Source of the DNA: Rhabdochromatium marinum
Lineage (GTDB): Bacteria > Pseudomonadota > Gammaproteobacteria > Chromatiales > Chromatiaceae
DNA: 53,685 nt
Assembly: GCF_016583795.1 (NCBI RefSeq)
Contig: NZ_NRRS01000022.1
Coordinates: 1-53,685, forward strand
Direction: 5' to 3'
Part shown: one piece after another, positions 51,174 to 53,685 of the stretch
How positions within the stretch are numbered: position 1 is the stretch's first letter
How the letters are laid out: each line of letters starts with the position of its first letter
The notes under the pieces: generated by a model
The model's database searches: none
Seen by the model: the letters and a program-made list of their open reading frames with translations, nothing else
What the model was told of the DNA's origin: nothing
Position numbers and translations under genes: made by a program

Positions 51174-51758
51174 TTACAGCACCAGAGCCGCCGGTGCCAG
51201 TGTCAACGCCAACAGGGGTGGCAACAGCAGCATTTGCAGCAGCACCAGCACCATCATCACCACCATGGGGGACAAGTCGATGCCACCAATCGGCGGCAGC
51301 AGCCGTTGGGCCGGCAACATCAGCGGATCGGTCAGACGCCCAAGCAAGGCCACCGCCGGATTATAGGGATCAGGATTCACCCAGCTCAGAATCACCCGAA
51401 TGATGATGGCAAACAGGAAGATATTGATCACCAGCTTCAGCAGCGCCGGCAGCGCCCACAGCGGCGCCAGCCAGGGCACTGAGGCGCCCAGCAAGAGCGC
51501 GATCAGCAGCAGCTCAAGGGCCTTAAACGCCCAAGCCGCCAGCATGGATGAGGTATCCATGCCCTTGACGCTGGGCACCAGCCGCCGCAACGGTTGCAAC
51601 ACCGGAGCCGTGAGCTTAACCACAAACTGCGAAATAGGGTTATAGAAATCAGCCCGCGCCCATTGCAGCAGAAAGCGCAACACCAGCAGGGTGGTATAGA
51701 TCCCGAGCAGGGTCTTGATGATAAAAATCAGCGGGTTGGTAAAATAGGACGCGCCCAT
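51174..51758 (-). CDS. yggT: YggT family membrane protein
   Basis: 194 residues from the ATG at 51758, which has GGAGG nine bases ahead; an upstream extension is not needed. Two YggT repeats are visible (YNPISQFVVKLTAPVLQPLRRLVP and YNPAVALLGRLTDPLMLPAQRLLP), each next to hydrophobic helices. Family members are linked to cell division or osmotic tolerance, but the role is not settled. Confidence 0.9.
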   Translation of the reverse strand: MGASYFTNPLIFIIKTLLGIYTTLLVLRFLLQWARADFYNPISQFVVKLTAPVLQPLRRLVPSVKGMDTSSMLAAWAFKALELLLIALLLGASVPWLAPLWALPALLKLVINIFLFAIIIRVILSWVNPDPYNPAVALLGRLTDPLMLPAQRLLPPIGGIDLSPMVVMMVLVLLQMLLLPPLLALTLAPAALVL

Positions 51759-51834
51759 GAGCAAAGGCCTCCAGCCAAAAATTCGTGCGGTGGTTATGCG
51801 TGCCTGGTCACCAGACCAGTCGTCACCAAGTCGG

Positions 51835-52665
51835 TCAACCGGCCTGATGCAGATCGTGCGCGAGTTCGGCGGCACGCTGCCGGGCGGCCTCCATGGCCTG
51901 CTCGACCAGCGCGCCAAAACCGGCGGCTTCAAAGTGCGCAATGGCACGCTCAGTGGTGCCGCCCGGTGAGGTCACCCGAGCGCGCAAGGCTGCTGGCGAC
52001 TCGGTACTTTCCATCGCCAAACGCGCCGTGCCCAGCGCGGTTTGAATCGTCAGCAGACGCGCCGCCTCGGCCTCCAACCCCTGCTGAATACCGGCGCGCT
52101 CCATGGCCTCCATCAGCAACAGAAAATACGCCGGTCCGCTGCCGGAGAGCGCGGTCACGGCATCAATGGCCGCCTCGCTGTCCACCCACTGGGTCACGCC
52201 GCCAGCGCGCAGAATCTCCTCGGCCAGGTTACGCTGCTCGGCGCTGGCCTGCGCATTGGCATAGAGCCCGATCGCGCCCGACTGCACCAGCGCCGGCGTA
52301 TTGGGCATAGCACGCACCAGCGGCACTGGGCGTCCGAGCCACGCCTCCAGGCTGGCAGCGGTGACACCGGCCATCACCGAGATCACCAGTGGCGCTGCGG
52401 CTGGCAGCTGAGCAGCCAGCGCACGGCACACGTCCGGCGCCATCTGAGGCTTGACGCACAGCACCAGCACGCGCGCCTCTGCCACCATGGCCGAGGTATC
52501 CGCGCTGGCTGTGACGCCAAAATGGCTGGTGAGTTGTTGGCATTTGGTGGCATCCGGTTCCGCGACCCGAATCGCGGTGGGCTCATGGTCATCCGCAATC
52601 AGACCGGCAATCAGGCTGCGGGCCATGTTGCCGCCACCGATAAAGGTAACAGTTGTGTTCGACAT
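51835..52665 (-). CDS. proC: Pyrroline-5-carboxylate reductase
   Basis: 276 residues. The NAD(P) motif FIGGGNMARSLIAGL lies at the N-terminus and VRAMPNTPALV in the middle. The dimer domain has ALSGSGPAYFLLLMEAM and the tail LRARVTSPGGTTERAI. It catalyses the last step of proline synthesis. It stands between yggT and yggS as in many gammaproteobacteria. Confidence 0.96.
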   Translation of the reverse strand: MSNTTVTFIGGGNMARSLIAGLIADDHEPTAIRVAEPDATKCQQLTSHFGVTASADTSAMVAEARVLVLCVKPQMAPDVCRALAAQLPAAAPLVISVMAGVTAASLEAWLGRPVPLVRAMPNTPALVQSGAIGLYANAQASAEQRNLAEEILRAGGVTQWVDSEAAIDAVTALSGSGPAYFLLLMEAMERAGIQQGLEAEAARLLTIQTALGTARLAMESTESPAALRARVTSPGGTTERAIAHFEAAGFGALVEQAMEAARQRAAELAHDLHQAG

Positions 52666-52731
52666 GGTTGTGATACGGCTTGGTTAAACTGAGAGTGGTA
52701 CGGCCCGCGCCGGGCATGCAGATGCGGTCAT

Positions 52732-53436
52732 TCAGATCGGCGCACGTGCACCAAAGAGCGCGGTACCAATGCGCACCATTGTAGCGCCCTCAGCGATGGC
52801 CGCTTCAAGATCCCCGGACATCCCCATCGACAGCATCGGCAAGGGCCGCTGCGCGCTGGCAAGCTGATCCCGCAGCGCGCGCAGGGCAGCGAAGGGCCGG
52901 CGCTGGGTGGCAAAATCCTCTGCCGGCGCCGGCAGCGTCATCAGCCCTTCCAGCTTGAGCGCCTCGTGGCGCTCGACCTCCGCCAGCAGCGCCTCGGCCT
53001 GTTCGGGCAAAATCCCGGCCTTGGAAGCCTCGCCGCTGAGATTGATCTGCACGCAAACATGCAGCGGGCCGCGCGCCGGCGGGCGCTGTGCGGCCAGGCG
53101 CCGGGCGTGATCGGCACTGACCAGCCCATGCACCCAATCGAAGTGCTCAGCAATCAACCGGGTTTTGTTCGATTGAATGCGGCCGATGAAATGCCACGCC
53201 AGCCCTTGATCGGCCAGCGCCTGCCGTTTCTCCACCCCTTCCTGCACATAGCTTTCGCCAAAGGCGTGCTGACCTGCCGCCTGCGCCGCCACCAACTTGG
53301 CCAGCGGCTGGCGCTTGCTGACCGCCAGCAGCTGCACCGATCCTGGTGGGCGTTCAAAGCGCTGCTCAGCAGCCTGAATGCGGGCGCGCACCGCCTGCAA
53401 ACAGGCGGCAATCTCGGAGGTGTCTGCTGTGCTCAT
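52732..53436 (-). CDS. yggS: Pyridoxal-phosphate homeostasis protein YggS (PLPBP)
   Basis: 234 residues from the ATG at 53436 (MSTADTSEIAACLQAVR); the frame continues upstream without need. The PLP-binding lysine lies in LLAVSKRQPLA. FGESYVQEGVEKRQAL, WHFIGRIQSNK and SMGMSGDLEAAIAEGATMVRIGTALFG are family segments. It binds PLP without a known reaction and keeps vitamin B6 and amino-acid pools in balance. Confidence 0.95.
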   Translation of the reverse strand: MSTADTSEIAACLQAVRARIQAAEQRFERPPGSVQLLAVSKRQPLAKLVAAQAAGQHAFGESYVQEGVEKRQALADQGLAWHFIGRIQSNKTRLIAEHFDWVHGLVSADHARRLAAQRPPARGPLHVCVQINLSGEASKAGILPEQAEALLAEVERHEALKLEGLMTLPAPAEDFATQRRPFAALRALRDQLASAQRPLPMLSMGMSGDLEAAIAEGATMVRIGTALFGARAPI

Positions 53437-53581
53437 GCCGGATGCCTTATCGACCAGAAAGTGATGCAAACCCCGCCCAGCCACAACGGCGGGCGGAGCT
53501 GAACCCGATACCAGTGTAACAAAGACAGCCCACTCAACGACCGGGCTGGCTCGCCTGGGCAGGGCGAGCGCGTATTAATCG

Positions 53582-53685
53582 TCAAGCAGCCAGGATCTTA
53601 GCGCGATAGTCGTCGTCCCAGGCGGCCTTGCGACGTTTGTGCGCCATGCTGAGCGAGGAGCCTTCCTTCTCGAGTAGGTTGACGC
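53582..53685 (-). CDS. 3' end of an unidentified gene
   Basis: A minus-strand frame enters from the right edge and ends at the TGA at 53584-53582. The last 33 residues are visible, ending in MAHKRRKAAWDDDYRAKILAA, a charged helical tail. I do not recognise the family. The neighbouring yggS is on the same strand, 145 bp downstream, and no gene is seen in that gap. Confidence 0.4.
   Translation of the reverse strand, partial: VNLLEKEGSSLSMAHKRRKAAWDDDYRAKILAA

Noticed and set aside
50205-51482. 425-codon plus-strand frame across the TauE/SafE-like gene, yggU and yggT
   Set aside because: It crosses three real genes in other frames, and its product is Arg/Gln/His-rich low complexity.
53582-53685. 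End of pilT or pilU next to yggS
   Set aside because: The neighbourhood often has pilT divergent from yggS, but this frame is on the same strand as yggS and its tail does not resemble PilT or PilU.

Overview
The window looks like chromosome of a phototrophic gammaproteobacterium, most likely a purple sulfur bacterium (Chromatiaceae type). It is GC-rich and carries bacteriochlorophyll genes (bchF, bchN, bchB, bchG, bchP), the photosynthesis repressor ppsR/crtJ and a PucC/LhaA-family protein. It also carries gammaproteobacterial housekeeping blocks (radC / coaBC-dut-algC-argB, pyrE, and the proC-yggT-yggU-yggS neighbourhood). No tRNA, rRNA or CRISPR array was recognised.

Layout. 1-1.1 kb: the 3' end of an unknown gene, then an IscB-type element (copy 1) whose gene lacks its 5' part. 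1.1-10.7 kb, minus strand: one run of seven genes, bchF-bchN-bchB-pucC/lhaA followed by a corrinoid-binding protein, a UroD/MtaA-like methyltransferase and a hybrid histidine kinase with a DUF1638-like input domain. 10.7-11.2 kb: a divergent control region with back-to-back promoters and two abutting PpsR-like boxes. 11.2-18.7 kb, plus strand: ppsR-bchG-bchP, a small membrane protein, a PAS-GAF-GGDEF-EAL protein, a SRPBCC protein and a stand-alone LOV photoreceptor. 18.7-22.3 kb, minus strand: a DUF2868/DUF3482 membrane protein-GTPase pair. 22.3-23.6 kb: IscB copy 2 with an upstream HEARO/omega-RNA-like leader. 23.6-31.5 kb: a five-bladed propeller protein, a YhaO/YhaN (SbcD/SbcC-like) pair and a haem-c chemoreceptor. 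31.5-38.3 kb: a YgiQ-type radical SAM protein diverging from a two-gene RND pump. 38.5-42.2 kb: a molybdate regulon modE / modABC with two ModE palindromes. 42.2-53.7 kb: housekeeping genes.

How the genes work together. bchN and bchB encode two of the three subunits of dark-operative protochlorophyllide reductase. bchF, bchG and bchP act elsewhere in bacteriochlorophyll synthesis and esterification, and PpsR probably represses both arms from the shared intergenic region. Several possible signal inputs sit beside them: LOV (blue light), c-di-GMP turnover, a c-haem chemoreceptor, and the corrinoid/methyltransferase/DUF1638-kinase module trailing the bch operon. That last module is the best candidate for an undescribed system: a vitamin-B12-linked signalling cascade co-transcribed with bacteriochlorophyll genes.

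The two IscB copies are damaged in complementary ways. Copy 1 keeps the HNH domain but has lost PLMP, RuvC-I, the bridge helix and RuvC-II. Copy 2 keeps PLMP, RuvC-I, RuvC-III and the putative guide RNA, but has lost the bridge/RuvC-II region and the HNH core by in-frame deletions. All functional statements come from reading the sequence and from family knowledge; no searches were run.
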